Assembly: GCA_964057225.1 (NCBI GenBank)
Contig: OZ059894.1
Coordinates: 17,576,476 to 17,640,475, forward strand
Direction: 5' to 3'
Source of the DNA: Auanema rhodensis
Taxonomy: Eukaryota > Nematoda > Chromadorea > Rhabditida > Rhabditidae
Length of the DNA: 64,000 nucleotides
Shown: positions 42,634 through 54,959 of the stretch, in pieces
Layout: each line of letters begins with the position of its first letter
Position numbering within the stretch: the first letter of the stretch is position 1
The notes under the pieces: generated by a model
Told to the model about the DNA's origin: nothing
Database searches by the model: none
What the model saw: the letters and a program-made list of their open reading frames with translations, nothing else
Translations under genes and position numbers: made by a program

Positions 42634-43671
42634 ATGTTGAGAACTGTAGGACTTCTATGTCTAACAATTAGTTTTGCTATTTGTGCTCCAGTTGATGACT
42701 TGTCAGTTAAAGCTTTTGTTGTTGATGCAACAGTTGATGTTAATATTGCTCCATCATTAGATTGTTTGAAGAATGAGAAATATCAAGTTGGATTCCTCAA
42801 GTAACTTCTTTTTTTTTTGATTTCAACGTTCTTTTTCATTATTTCAGTATTTATGAAAATGATCATTTCGTTGATTCCAGTGCTAAATGGATTAAGCCAA
42901 TGTCTAACCGTTCGTATCGATTTAGAAAATATAAATTTGAAATTTTGAATTTCAGAAGGTTTCAAGACTCAGTTCATAATTCGACCAAAATATGATTCAT
43001 CTGAAGATGCTGCAGCTAATATTATTAAATTGGTTAAAAATAGAATGTCATCAGCTTATAATACTGATGTGAAATTCCTTTGGTTAGATGTATGAAAGTG
43101 TTTTTTTTTGTTTTTTTAAACTTTATTTTGAAGACTAAATACCTTTCTCAAAGCTCTTCTGCTAATATTAATTTCATTACTTCATTGGAATCTATGGGAA
43201 AAGTAAGTTTTAACATAAATTAATATAATTTACATATTATAAAATAGGTTAACAAGATAAAACTTGGAATGATTACATCAAAATCCAATTGGGAAAGTTA
43301 TGAAGGAGATTGGAACGGTCCAGCTGCTTATGATGAGCCTCTTTGGTATACATTTCGAATTTTATTTTTAATTTTATTCTGCTTAAACCTTTAATTATAA
43401 TATTTTAAATTTTGATTTAAGGTGTACTGATGCTGGAGTAACATCTAATTCATTTGTATCATTCGGTGATTGGAATTCACCTACCGTAATCAATGGAAAG
43501 TCTCAATCTACTTGTTTCACACGTGGAGGAGCCAAAATGACTGTCCCAGAGTAAGTTTTTATATTTTATTAAGAATTTTTTTTATAATAATATAAAATTT
43601 TTTAATTTAATTTAAAAGTTTTTTATAAAAACTAATTTAGTGCCCTGTGTAAACGTTCTTTGATCGCTTAA
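42634..43671 (+). CDS. GH25 lysozyme-like protein B, catalytic Glu replaced
   Basis: About seven exons; ATG 42634, TAA 43669-43671, AATAAA at 43734. About 230 residues: signal peptide MLRTVGLLCLTISFAICA, then a single GH25-like domain with AFVVDATVDV (first-strand Asp kept), YQVGFLNIYEND, FIIRPKYDSSEDAAANII, DVKFLWLD, NINFITSLESMG, KIKLGMITSKSNWESYEG, DEPLW and FGDWNSPTVINGK. The spacing and the IGxxTSxSxW and FGGWxxPxI-type motifs match C. elegans LYS (Entamoeba-type GH25) proteins. The DxE motif is D-T-K, so the catalytic Glu is Lys. Introns fall after the Asp and after PLW, as in genes A and C. It ends soon after the domain (ALCKRSLIA) without linker or anchor. Confidence 0.85.
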
Positions 43672-45241
43672 AGAAGTATATGGTATCATCATTAACTGAA
43701 ATACATTAATTATTTACTGTACTTCATTATTAAAATAAAGTTATTAATCTATTTTATATTTTATATATAAATATATAATTATACAACTATTATAAAATAT
43801 ATAAAAATCTATTTTAATATAGATAATCAATTTTAAATTGAAATCAACAAACAAATGTACTAGAGCCTATAATGCAAATATATTATTATATTATTAATCC
43901 TTTAACCTTTTATAATTTAAAGATAAAATATTTTAATTATAATATTAAATTTTAATTTTCATATAAATAGTTTAATATTTCAATAATTTCAATATTTTAT
44001 GAAAACATTAAAGTTTTCTTATCATTAAAATAGATTATTAATTATATATTAATCTTATATCGTATATCTTTTTTTGGAATGCTTTAGGGGGGAGGAGACA
44101 AACTATCAATGTACTACTAGATAATTCATATTTTAGTTTTTTGTTTAAAATATTTTTTTTTATAAAAAATTTTTAAGCTTTTCTATTATTCTTTGTTAAT
44201 CCATTTTAAATTTTATTTACTTTTTCAATTATATTTTTGTATATATATATATATATACTTCTATAATCCAATTAACATTATCAGATAGAATAATCTTCTG
44301 ATTATGTAGTTGAATCAGCTAAAAATTAAAAAGATGTATAAGCTATTCTATAAATAATATTTTTGGCCAATATTAAAAATGATCAAAGGACCGAAAAAGA
44401 TCGTTAATTTGTTCTGAAATACAAATAAAATCTATAAAATTTTAATTTATTTTAAAAGATTTTATTTGAAATATTAATAAATATATGTATGTATGTATGT
44501 ATCATACAAAGATTATATAGAAAAAGTATTATTAATCCAATTTTCACTGCTTAAGTTTAAGATTTGGGTGGGGTTTTTATCAATAATAATATATCAATTT
44601 TTAATTCCTTTTAATATTGGTATCAGTGACTAAATGATAAGAAGGTTCATATAGAACGTCATTATATATTTTTTGAAATCTGATTAATCATTCGATAAGA
44701 ATTATAAGAATTTAAAATTTTAATTGAAATAATCTAAGTTAAATATATTAAAACTTTTAACAGTTTTAATAAAAAATAATTAAAACAAAGTTATTTTTAA
44801 AGTTTTATGAAAAAAACTTTTTCAAAACTTTGTAAAACATTTAAAATACAAAAATGAAGATTAATTAATGAATAAACAGTACTTATATGACTTCTAATCT
44901 TCCAAGCGACTAGTTGTAAAGAAGGAAATATTTCAATATTCTGATGTAACAAAACAGATAAATCTGGGAAATTATTATAAATTTAGTATAAAAGTTTTTT
45001 TTTGATGATATTACTGAATAAAATAAATGATTCGAAATAAGATAAGGTTCGAAATATATCTTTATGTCTTCACAGGGGTGGATGATATCAAGAAACGTCA
45101 TTATACGGTACATATATATAAATGATTTTCGAGTTTGAAGATAGCATTATCGTCATTCTTTTTCTTTGATAATCTCCTTTTTACTTTTATATTTTTACAT
45201 ATTATTAATTAATTTAATTAATATATATATATATAGAAACT
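43672..45241. other. Intergenic, extremely AT-rich
   Basis: 1.57 kb with many ATAT runs and a (TATG)n stretch at about 44484-44502. AGATAAG near 45040 lies about 200 bp before the next ATG. No coding exon seen. Confidence 0.55.
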
Positions 45242-48200
45242 ATGAAAACAATATTATTATTGTTTTTGTTTGTTGGTTTCACAACATTTGTACAACCAAA
45301 TCCTGAAACTGGTACACAAAGATTGGTAAGATATTAATTATTTAAAAAAAAAAATAAATAAAAATATATTAAAGCAAGAAGATATTGGTAGAGGTTTTGT
45401 AGTTACTTCTGATGTTAAAGCTGATCATATACCAAATGCTGTTGATTGTTTAGCAGATGACTATGACGGTGGATTTATATAGTTAATATTTAAATTTTTT
45501 AAAATTTAATTTATAACAAAATAATTTCAGTGTTTATGAAAATAATACATTTCTTAATAATAGTATACAATGGATAGCAACAATGCAAAAAGATTATATT
45601 GGTATTTAAAATATTTAAAGAAAATTGTATTTTAAATCTAAAAGTTTAGCTTATTCTATTCAATATGTAATAAAACCACGATATGATGCTTCTGCAGATG
45701 CTGCTACAAATATTATTGGAACTATTATTAATAAGATTAAAATAGCAGCTAATGCTGATATTAAGCTTATTTGGGTTGATGTATGTGAACTAAATATATT
45801 TTTAAAATTAATTTTTTAAAATTTATAGATTGGTTTCATTAATCAACAACAAGTAGCAGATAATGTTAATTTCTTATCAAAATTACAAACAGCTGCAACA
45901 ACTAAGAATATCAAACTTGGAATCATCACATCAAAATCTCAATGGAAAAATCAAACAAATGATTGGAGTGGTCCAGCTTTAAGCAATGATCCTCTTTGGT
46001 AATTATTTAGAAAATTAAATTTGTAAATATTCAAATTTAAATTTATAGGTTTACTGATAGGGATACTAGTTTCGGTGAATTTGTGCCAATGGCCGGTTGG
46101 CAATCAACAGCAGTTATCAATGGTGTTAATGCTCGAATGTGCTTTACTGAAAATGGTGATGTAAACTTCAGACAAGAGTAAATTAATTAATTTTCTTCAA
46201 AAACAATTAATTTTCAATTAATTTAGTGTTTTATACAAACGTTCAGTGATTAATACAGAAGGATCCACAGGAACACCAACAACTAATATACCAACAACAG
46301 TTCAAGATATGGTTAATATTTATTATTATTATTATTTATATAAATAATAATATTATTTTAGGATAAATATAATTATGGTTATTCTGTTTATGCAAAATCA
46401 AATGCTTATTGGATTGCATTCAGAGATGAATTAGAGTGTTATAAAACACAAGGAAAAGCTTTCTTCCTCTAGTAATTTGAAATTATTTTTTAAAAATTTT
46501 TTAAATTTTAACTTTAAGTATTTATGATGGTGATGGTGTACTTGATCAAGTAATGCATTTACTTCCACTTATAATTAAAGGTTTGTTAATATTTCAGAAA
46601 AATTGTTTTTAAAAATTAAAAAATTTAGCTAAAATGGATATTCAAATAGTTATTATGCCACGTACAGTAGAACTGGCTGATAAGGTATACATCAAAGTTA
46701 TGGAAGCATTTGATTCATATGGATTCAAACCAACTAGTATTTGGCTTGATGTAATGATATCATGTTATAAGTATAATTATATTAATTATATTAATTTCAG
46801 ACATATTATTATTATTTTCAAAGTCCTGATATGAACATAGAGTTCTGTGAGACACTTAGTCAATTGTTTAGCGTATGTTTGATGAATTTTAAGTTTTTTC
46901 AAATTATTTTCTTATCATCATTACAGTTAAACGGAATTAAAATGAATTATATTACTAATACAAGAACATGGATTGAATATCTTGGAGATTGGCAATTACC
47001 GGCTCTTAATGGTTCCATTTTATGGTTATTACAAACTTTTCTTTTAAATAAAATACTTAAACTCAATATTTAGGGATGATCAAGAAATTTTAAAAGAACA
47101 AGAATTCAATGAATTCGGAGGATGGACTGAAGTTTCAGCTTATACTACTTTCGAAGTGCGTACATGTCGTCAAAATGATGATCAATATCAGGCTAGAGTC
47201 TTACAGTATGTTTTACTTTTAACTTTTGAAAAACAAAATTATAATTTAAGAGTTATATATAAACCATATCGACTTGATTTCAATTATACATACAATCCTT
47301 CTACACCAATTCCATATATTACAAGTCCTGCACCAACATCTACTTCGAAATTACCTACTACTTCTACTACAAAAACACCTATTACTACACCAGCAGACGT
47401 ATATATTCTAATATTTAAATATTTTTCTAAATATATTTTATTTTTAAGAAACAAGCATCAGGTGTATTAATTTCTGCTGATTCTCCTGTTGCTGTAACTA
47501 CAACAGATCTTGCTAACTGTTTCAAAGCTGATGGAGATAGCGCAGTTTTCCTTTAGTATGTTCATTAACTATATTTATCTATTTAGTTTATATTATTTTA
47601 GTATTTATACTAACAATCAGGTCAATACTATACTATCAAAGAATGCTTTTGATCTTCAAAATGGTAAATTTGTTTTATTTTTGTTTTAAAATATTTGAAA
47701 ACAATTTATGTTTTAGCTGGATTCAATGTTCAATTTATCATTCAACCAAGCTTTTTGGTAAATGCTACAGATGTTATTAACAATGTTACAACAACTTTAA
47801 ATGAATTAAACTTATCTATTGATTATTTGTGGATTGATGTATGTTTTTAAAATTATTTTTTATTTTAAAATATTAATTTTAGACTGCATTCATTTCTAAT
47901 GATGTATCAGTAAATAAGATGTTCTTAGGTGATATTCTTATGGCTACTTTGGTATGTTTTCAATTATTTTTAATTCAATCTTTTAACATTTTTTTTTCTT
48001 TGAAAATTAAAAAAAAATCTAGTTTTTACTCCGAAAACATATAATTACAATTAAGTTCTTATAGAAGCAAAATATCACTGTTGGAATTCAAACATCCCAA
48101 ATCCAATGGACATATGGTTTTGGTAATTACGGAACTTTTTCCGCAATGGGGGCACTTCTTTGGTAAATATTTATTATAATTATATATATTATATTTCATA

Positions 48201-48603
48201 TTTTAGGGATAGAAGTTCTCAAAGTTTTGGCAGCTTTAACTCATACGGTGGATGGTCAAGACCTACTGTATTAAGCTCAAATCTTTCACCAACATGCAGT
48301 TTTAATCAAATCAATATGATTTTAACAAAGTATATTACTTGTTTTTCTTTTTTTTTATTTTATTTTTCTTTCAGAGTTTCATATCTAAGTGATTTCTTAC
48401 GTTTTGTTCCTTTAACTACTGCCCAGCCTAATGTATCAAGTACTCCATCTACAGTTCCAACAACAAGTAATGTGACTTTACCAACTGGAGGATCAACAAT
48501 GGGATCAACAACTACTAAAGTTCCATTAACAACTTCAACAGCAGCTTCAAGCTTATTTTCATTGAGCATTTTTGTTTCAGCTTTATTGAGTGTCATGTCT
48601 TAA
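45242..48603 (+). CDS. Three-domain GPI-anchored GH25 lysozyme-like protein C
   Basis: About 20 exons; ATG 45242, TAA 48601-48603, AATAAA at 48635. Layout: signal peptide (MKTILLLFLFVGFTTFVQP); GH25-like domain 1 (FVVTSDVK, FIYVYENN, IKLIWVD, KLGIITSKSQWKN, DPLW, MAGWQSTAVING); short Thr-rich linker; domain 2 (AFFLYIYDGDG, PTSIWLD, KMNYITNTRTW, FGGWTEVSAYT); a Thr/Pro/Ser-rich linker (PTTSTTKTPITTPAD); domain 3 (AVFLYIYTNN, SIDYLWID, VGIQTSQIQW, ALLW, YGGWSRPTVL); a second Thr-rich stretch; and a hydrophobic C-terminus (SLFSLSIFVSALLSVMS) with small residues before it, as for a GPI anchor. The DxE Glu is Gly, Tyr and Ala in domains 1, 2 and 3. All joins keep frame and there is no internal signal peptide or stop, so one gene is more likely than three. 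The linkers should be O-glycosylated. Function unknown; likely a cell-surface or glycocalyx protein. Confidence 0.82.
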
Positions 48604-48740
48604 ATATTATATGATAGTATATTATAAAATTATAAATAAAATAAGGTCTCAATGAGGGTCATGTTTAACTTCCTAGTCTGAATATATATGATAATGCTTG
48701 AAGTTTATTCAGGCTTTTTCTAAATTATGCCCTAATTCAG

Positions 48741-48870
48741 TGATTTGTCAATTGCTGAGAAGGCTCAAATCAACGCGTGTTCAATCGCGCTTTGAAGCCA
48801 TAAAGCAATTGCTGAGAATCTTCAGGTCTACTTTGAATTATTATATTATTTTGTTTTGAAACATCAAATG
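48741..48870 (+). mobile_element. Tc1/mariner (Tc3-like) transposase N-terminal remnant
   Basis: One plus frame reads DLSIAEKAQINACSIAL, a TGA, then SHKAIAENLQVY. This fits the first helix-turn-helix of Tc1/Tc3 transposases (pattern LT..EKAQI..L...G.S...IA..L..S) with one stop and loss of the rest. No terminal inverted repeat was found. A repeated CAATTGCTGAGAA at 48749 and 48808 is part of it. Short, so moderate confidence. Confidence 0.5.
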
Positions 48871-49886
48871 CTAAAAGTGGATAGTAACACCTTCTTAAAT
48901 AAAAATATAATCCTTCACACGTTTATGATAACTATTTCTGAATTCTTTAGCAAAATAATATTTTTGACTGCATTGTAAATTTAGCAAAATCAAACTATAG
49001 ACACTCATATGGCTATCTTTCTGAATTTAATTCAACATTTTTCTAATCCACAACTATTAAATTTACTATCATTTAGATAATTATTATCTCTAGAAATTTG
49101 AAAAGCTATTACAATATATTTTATTTTATTATACTTTAGTTCTGAATTTCCATGTAAACTCTCTATTACCATTGGAAATATTATAACTTTTAAATTATTT
49201 AAAAATAAAAATAATTTGAATTAATTTATTACTTTCATGAAAATTCATCAGTCGTATTTGCATCTTCAAACTCGGAATAATCTTAATGATTATCCATTGT
49301 AATTTATTAAAAACAATTTTTGCTGTATCATCTGTGATGATGATGTAACGTTTATGCTTATGGTATTCTGAATATATACTTCACTTCAAATGCAACATTG
49401 AATCTTTCTAATGATAATCTTATTAAACAAACAATTCTTAATCCACATTCTTTTACTTTTCTTTGTTTCTTTATCATTAATAGGTTTAAATGTTTGGATT
49501 TAAATGCAATCAATTCAATTTGTAATCGAAACGTTCTCGAAAGTGAAAATTCTTCTTTGAATTTTCGAACAACTTTCTTATTCTCAATTGAATACAATGG
49601 ATGATTTTTCGGACATTAAACTGTTAGTATTTTGATAATAAACCATATGGGTACTTGTAATAGCAGTAATTAATAATTGTTATTCTTCTGTTGTTGAATT
49701 CACAAGTGAATCCAAAGGAGATCCTTTTAATTTTCTGCTTCACATGTAAAGAGAACACGCATACTATCGACACATCACAGATAATTTCCAAAAGCAATAG
49801 ATCCATGATAAAGGGAAATGCAACACTATGAAGTGTAAGATCTTTAGAAATGAAGAAAAGATACAAGTTGGATCAGGATTTTAAAA
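48871..49886. other. Intergenic, no gene seen
   Basis: AT-rich. Frames at 49358-49604 exist on both strands in the same place and have no family or splice support. Confidence 0.4.
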
Positions 49887-50096
49887 AGAAAAAGATGAAT
49901 CTTCTTCAGATAAATCATTAGACAAAAAATCTGAAATTCTTTTAGATGAAACATATTACTCACCATTCAGTGGATTTTATGGTATAAATGAGTTAACAAG
50001 ACTGACGAAGAAACCTATCGAAGAGGTCAAAGAATTTCTGAATCAGCAGGATGTCTATACTCTTCACAAGCCAGCTCGAGTGGGGGAACTGAACTA
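49887..50096 (+). pseudogene. Maverick/Polinton-type integrase fragment
   Basis: An open frame between a TAA (49884-49886) and TAG (50094-50096) has no start Met. Its second half reads YYSPFSGFYGINELTRL-TKKPIEEVKEFLNQQDVYTLHKPAR. This matches the short N-terminal region of Maverick/Polinton-related integrases, also found in transposon-derived proteins of C. elegans: Y(Y/L)...G..G...L......T...VK.(W/F)L..Q(D/E).YTLHKP.R. The catalytic core that should follow is missing; only AT-rich sequence comes after. The first part is Ser/Asp/Lys-rich. It is a broken copy, not a functional gene. Confidence 0.65.
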
Positions 50097-50230
50097 GAGC
50101 CAAATAAATAAATAAATGAATAATATTATAATTTAATTTTTATAAATTAAAAAAATGATTCATATACATATGTATAGATATAGAATCTATGAATATAAAA
50201 GTTGTTAGTTTCGTTGTTATCCGATTGTGA

Positions 50231-50266
50231 ATCATCATCATCATCATCATCGTCATCATCATCATC
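50231..50266. repeat. (ATC)n microsatellite
   Basis: About twelve ATC/GTC units with one substitution. Confidence 0.95.
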
Positions 50267-52670
50267 CAGTATCTAGTATTATCCTTAACTATTCAATTCA
50301 ATATATAACTTCAAATATTAAAATACTAGTTATTCTATTAAACATCTAGTGACAGTTGAAATTTAATGTTTTAAATCGAACTATTTGGCTTTATTATATA
50401 GTTAAAAAGTTCTATTTGCAAGACAAATTTTACTTTTTGTTTTGTTAAAAAATACAAAAAAATTGTCTTTTTAATAGAATTTAACGTTATAACTTATTGG
50501 AATAAATCTTTAATATTAATTATAATTTCATTTTTCTTTATAATTTATATATAATTATAAGTATTGTTGTATGTATGGTGACCTTATAACAACCATATAG
50601 GATATGTGTTGATATTTCATTAACAATTAGCTATTCAGAATGAAGCTGATGATGTTCCGGTGTTCTATATATGAATAGTTCACTAATCTTCGTCTTTTTG
50701 ACTGTCTTTCCTTCTTTAATTACTAGAGGAACGCATACTCCCTATTTACTTCATCTCATGCATGCTCCCTTCCCTTAGCCTCTATCTCTCTTTTCGTTTC
50801 CGCTCTATCTTATTCGCTCTTCTTTCTTTTCAGTTCATTCTTTCTCAGCTCATTCTCTTCTCTCTCTCTGTCTTTCTCTTCTTTTCTATAGTTTTCATCG
50901 CAGATAGATATAAGAAGTATGGTTGATTGCTATAAAGCCTTATATAGATTCATACAATAGTATATTCAATAGGCAATACAACTGTATAAACCTCTTGTCC
51001 TCTTGTATTTCTTTTATCCCTGCCGTTCAATCCAAAAGATGACTTCCCTTCAATCCTCACGACACACATACTTCGACCTCGCATTCTAATTTCAATTGAC
51101 CAACTGGCAACTAATGCTTATTCTCAATCACATTACTGTCTATAATAATATATTTTCTTCTTTTTTTTGTAAAATAATTATCGAAAAATGGGTTTTGATG
51201 TACTAGTTTCATTGGCCGTTTATCCTTATCTATCGAAATGTGAAACAAAAAAAATGAAATTAAATGAATCATAATAGCTGTAAAACCAGTTGAATCATAT
51301 TGCTAATATCTTTTTCCTTTTTTAATTACCCGGATAACAATACTGTGGTTTGGAAATAACTTTTCTATAGTTCTAGGTACATTTAAACTAAATTGTATCT
51401 TTTGTGTGATGAATGACATTGTTTTGGAAATAAAATTCAAACTTCTGGAACAATCTATAACTATTATTCAACTAAAAAATATATAATAACTATGTATATA
51501 ATAAGAATTTATTTATTTTATTATAAATATTTTAAATATTTGTAAATGTAAAATAATAAAAAAGAAAATCCATGTATAGATAAATAGATAGATGTATGTC
51601 TGTATGTATGTATGTGGGTTGTACATGATCCTATTCATAAAATTATAATATATAATCAACATAATATATTTTAATCAAATATTAACTATAAATATATTTT
51701 ATTTAACTTTCTAATTATAAAAGAATAGTTGTTTAACATGGATATGAACACAAATCTATTCCCTATTCAATTCTTTCTGTTTGGTTACCTTGAAAAGAGT
51801 ATTACAGACGGTCATTTCTACTGTTCTTCTTGTCCTCATCATCTCTTTTACCTCTGCCTCTTTCAATTTTCTCTGTTCTTGTTCTCTTTAATCCATATTA
51901 TATATCTCTCTCTAACTAATTTCTTTTCTGACATTTTCTCTTTATATCCTCATATTCACCTTTTTTCTTTTGCGAAGCGTTCATCCTCATTTCATCCAGC
52001 CTCATGTAATTATCTTCTGTATGACAATTAGACTCACGTAACTAGCCTTCAGAACATATATATGCTGAATCTAAAGGCTTGAAATATGCATTTGCAGAAT
52101 TTTTCATTTGAAAACTTCAATTTTCTCCATTTTTATTTTAAAAATATTTTCTGACATCTTTTTTTTCCTATTTTTAATCTTTTTCCTTTTTAACTAAAAT
52201 CTGGGAAGTTGAAGAGAAATAAACTTTCTAAATCTCTTGTTATTTCTTATTTATCTCACTTTTTTCAAACCAGAAATTCCTTTCATTTTCAATCGAATGA
52301 TTTTTTTTGGATGAGTCTTCACCATTTTCCGAACTGCATCTCCAACCGTGTCTAATCTCCCAGTGAATCCATCCTAACTATTATAACTATATATTTTGCA
52401 AATACTAAATGTATATAGTATACTATATTATATAACTTGTTCCATTTATATACATCTTTTTATTATATTTAATATCCTATTCTATAACTTATTCTCTTAA
52501 AGTATTCTATTTAGTAACAATATCCTCAATTATATGTTTGAATCTCAATGTTTATTAATTCTTTTTCTATAAGATATTTATTCTAATATACTAAATATAT
52601 ACTTATATACTTATACATAAGTATAGTAAATATAATTATATAAGACTTCTTCATAGCTAACTCTTTCAAG

Positions 52671-52925
52671 ATGATGTATTACCAACTTGTTCTTCATCAA
52701 ACTCCACTTAGGAATTATCAATTCAAGAGTTTCATCATTGTTAGACACAAAATTGCGATTTTAGCTCTTCGTTGTATTGAATGCTCATATAAGGTTCATT
52801 AGTCGATGTGTGAAGCTTGTGGACCAAGTTGTTCAATCACTATTCACGCCTGTTCGCGTCCTTATTCGCCTTTTGATGGCATGAATAAGCCATGTGAACA
52901 TCACTACATCTTGAACTGCATTTAG
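52671..52925 (+). other. Cys-rich reading frame interrupted by one TAG
   Basis: From ATG 52671 a frame runs 43 codons to TAG 52800-52802 and continues in the same frame for 40 codons to TAG 52923-52925. Cysteines cluster around the break: LRCIECSYK before it, and SMCEACGPSCSITIHACS, PCEHHY and NC after it. It could be a broken small Cys-rich secreted or Ly6-like gene, a chance frame, or an exon fragment. No family is recognised. Confidence 0.3.
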
Positions 52926-54548
52926 TACTTTATTCGAAAACTCCTTAATCATTCCACAACTTTAAAGAAAAATAAACATTTTTCAAGTTAAGATCTAATT
53001 ATATTTTATTTATTTGGATATATCTTAATTTTAATTTAAAACATATAGTTAATATAAATTTGAAAAATATAAAACCAAATGCTCTTTACATTCAAAAATA
53101 ATATTTCTTCTGAAAATTCATATAAATTTCTTGTAATTTCACGTGATTCTTGTATATTATGATGCTAATTCTAAACTTCTTTCTAGAATATTTCACTTTA
53201 ACTATGCTCTTCTTCAAAGCTTCATCAAATTCAAAAGCTTCACAGTGTCATTTGAGTAATTAATGAAATTAGCTGTTAACGAGCATTTTCTCTTTGAATT
53301 CATTTATCTTTTTTATAATTTTTGATTGAAAAATAATATTCTTTAATAGTTTTAAACAGATTAACTATATATATATACATAGTATATATTAATCTTTTAT
53401 ATCTTTTTTTTATCAAATATTATACGAAAATTTATATAATTTGTTCATTAAAAGATATAATTTCAAAAGAATGAATGTTAAATTATCTGAAATTCGAAAA
53501 TCAAGTGCGCTTAAAAGCTTGATGAGGTTGAATTAAGTAGCTAAAACTGATTGAAATGGATGGAGCTATTGAAGTTAGTCCTTCAAACGGTTATCCGTCT
53601 CATTCACTCTTCGTTCCTTTTTCCGAATCTTGAATTCATCTATAAGTATTCTAATAAGTTCACACAGTACAATATTCATAATAACCTTGTAACTTAAGCT
53701 TTAAACTATATATATATAGTTAATATTTTAATTTAAAAATTATAAATATATAGTATATGGTATTAACATATTCATAGATATACTACATATACATACATGT
53801 ATGTCCTTGAAATTGAATCTTTTAATTACATTATATGACTAGTTTTTCTTATTTTCTATCAATGAAAATATTATTATTTTTATTATATAAGAATATATTA
53901 ACAAATTTTTATGTTCATCTACACAGATATTAAAATGATTTTATGTGAAAATAGATGCTTCATATATTCTCTATATCATCAATATTAATTCTTTAGAAAA
54001 TATAGGTTTTTTTTAATTTTGGTTAAATTTCAAATAATCAATATAGTTAAATTAATTTTTAAAATATTCTTTTTTTTTCCTATAAATTTTAAAAAATGTT
54101 TTTGATTGTGGCTACACACATGACTTAGCATAATTCAAGTTTTGAACGGAATTCTCACTCTTTCTCTCTCTATCTCTCTCCCTTTCTTGCTCTCCTTCCA
54201 TCTGTTGAACTTTTCGTCTTCTCTTTTTTCCATTAAAGAGTTTGAAAAAGTTTTACATCCTAACAGAATATTCTCAAACTATTTTTTGATCTAAAATTTA
54301 AAGTTTCATCTTGCTATTGACTGTTAGACATGTATGTATTAGTATATTTGAAAAATGACTTGTATATTCATCTCTTTTCTATAATTGAAATGCACAATGT
54401 TGGTATTTGAACTAACCACATACACATCTCTTCATCGACCTTCTCACAACTAACATCAACAACTTTCTTTCGTTTGTCTTGTTTTTATATTTTTATCCAA
54501 TCTTCCTTTTCTCATTTCTGATCGTTATTGTTTCTCTATATTTCTCTT

Positions 54549-54557
54549 TCTCTCTCT

Positions 54558-54631
<74 letters not shown>
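54549..54631. repeat. (TC)n microsatellite, about 80 bp
   Basis: The longest pyrimidine tract in the window, about 37 uninterrupted TC units with a short interrupted left end. It lies 330 bp upstream of a Ly6 gene start. The open frame over it is repeat translation only. Confidence 0.97.
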
Positions 54632-54635
<4 letters not shown>

Positions 54636-54959
54636 CCCTTATTCATTGCGCATTCTATGAGCGCACAAAATTCATCTGAGGTTCAACATTATTCGATATG
54701 CTGATGTCCATATAAGCCTAGAATGACCCTCAATCCGATGATCGGTCTGGTTTTGGCATCGAAACTGTCATCTGATCATCTACTTAGCTGTATTAACTAT
54801 GCAAATTATTCGTCTATAGCTGTATCTTTTGATCTTATTCCAGATACAATATATGGACTTTTCTCCAACTTTATATTTTTCTCATATTTTTTGCCATTCT
54901 AGTTAATATATATCATATTTTAGTCATTTTTTTCATTTCTTCTCTATTTCAGATATTAA

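Larger units (their letters stand above)
50097..54959. other. 4.9 kb without a supported gene
   Basis: Mostly AT-rich. Holds an (ATC)n tract (50231-50266), CT-rich DNA at 50750-50890 and 51830-51980, a GC-richer Cys-rich open frame at 52671-52925 (listed as a finding), a small GC island at 54690-54780, and a long CT microsatellite. Confidence 0.5.

Noticed and set aside
44484-44502. TATG repeats as possible telomere-like sequence
   Set aside because: The unit is not the nematode telomere repeat TTAGGC; it is an ordinary microsatellite, like those near 51598 and 63714.
49358-49604. Overlapping open frames on both strands
   Set aside because: No family pattern, no splice sites, and AT-rich composition like non-coding DNA.
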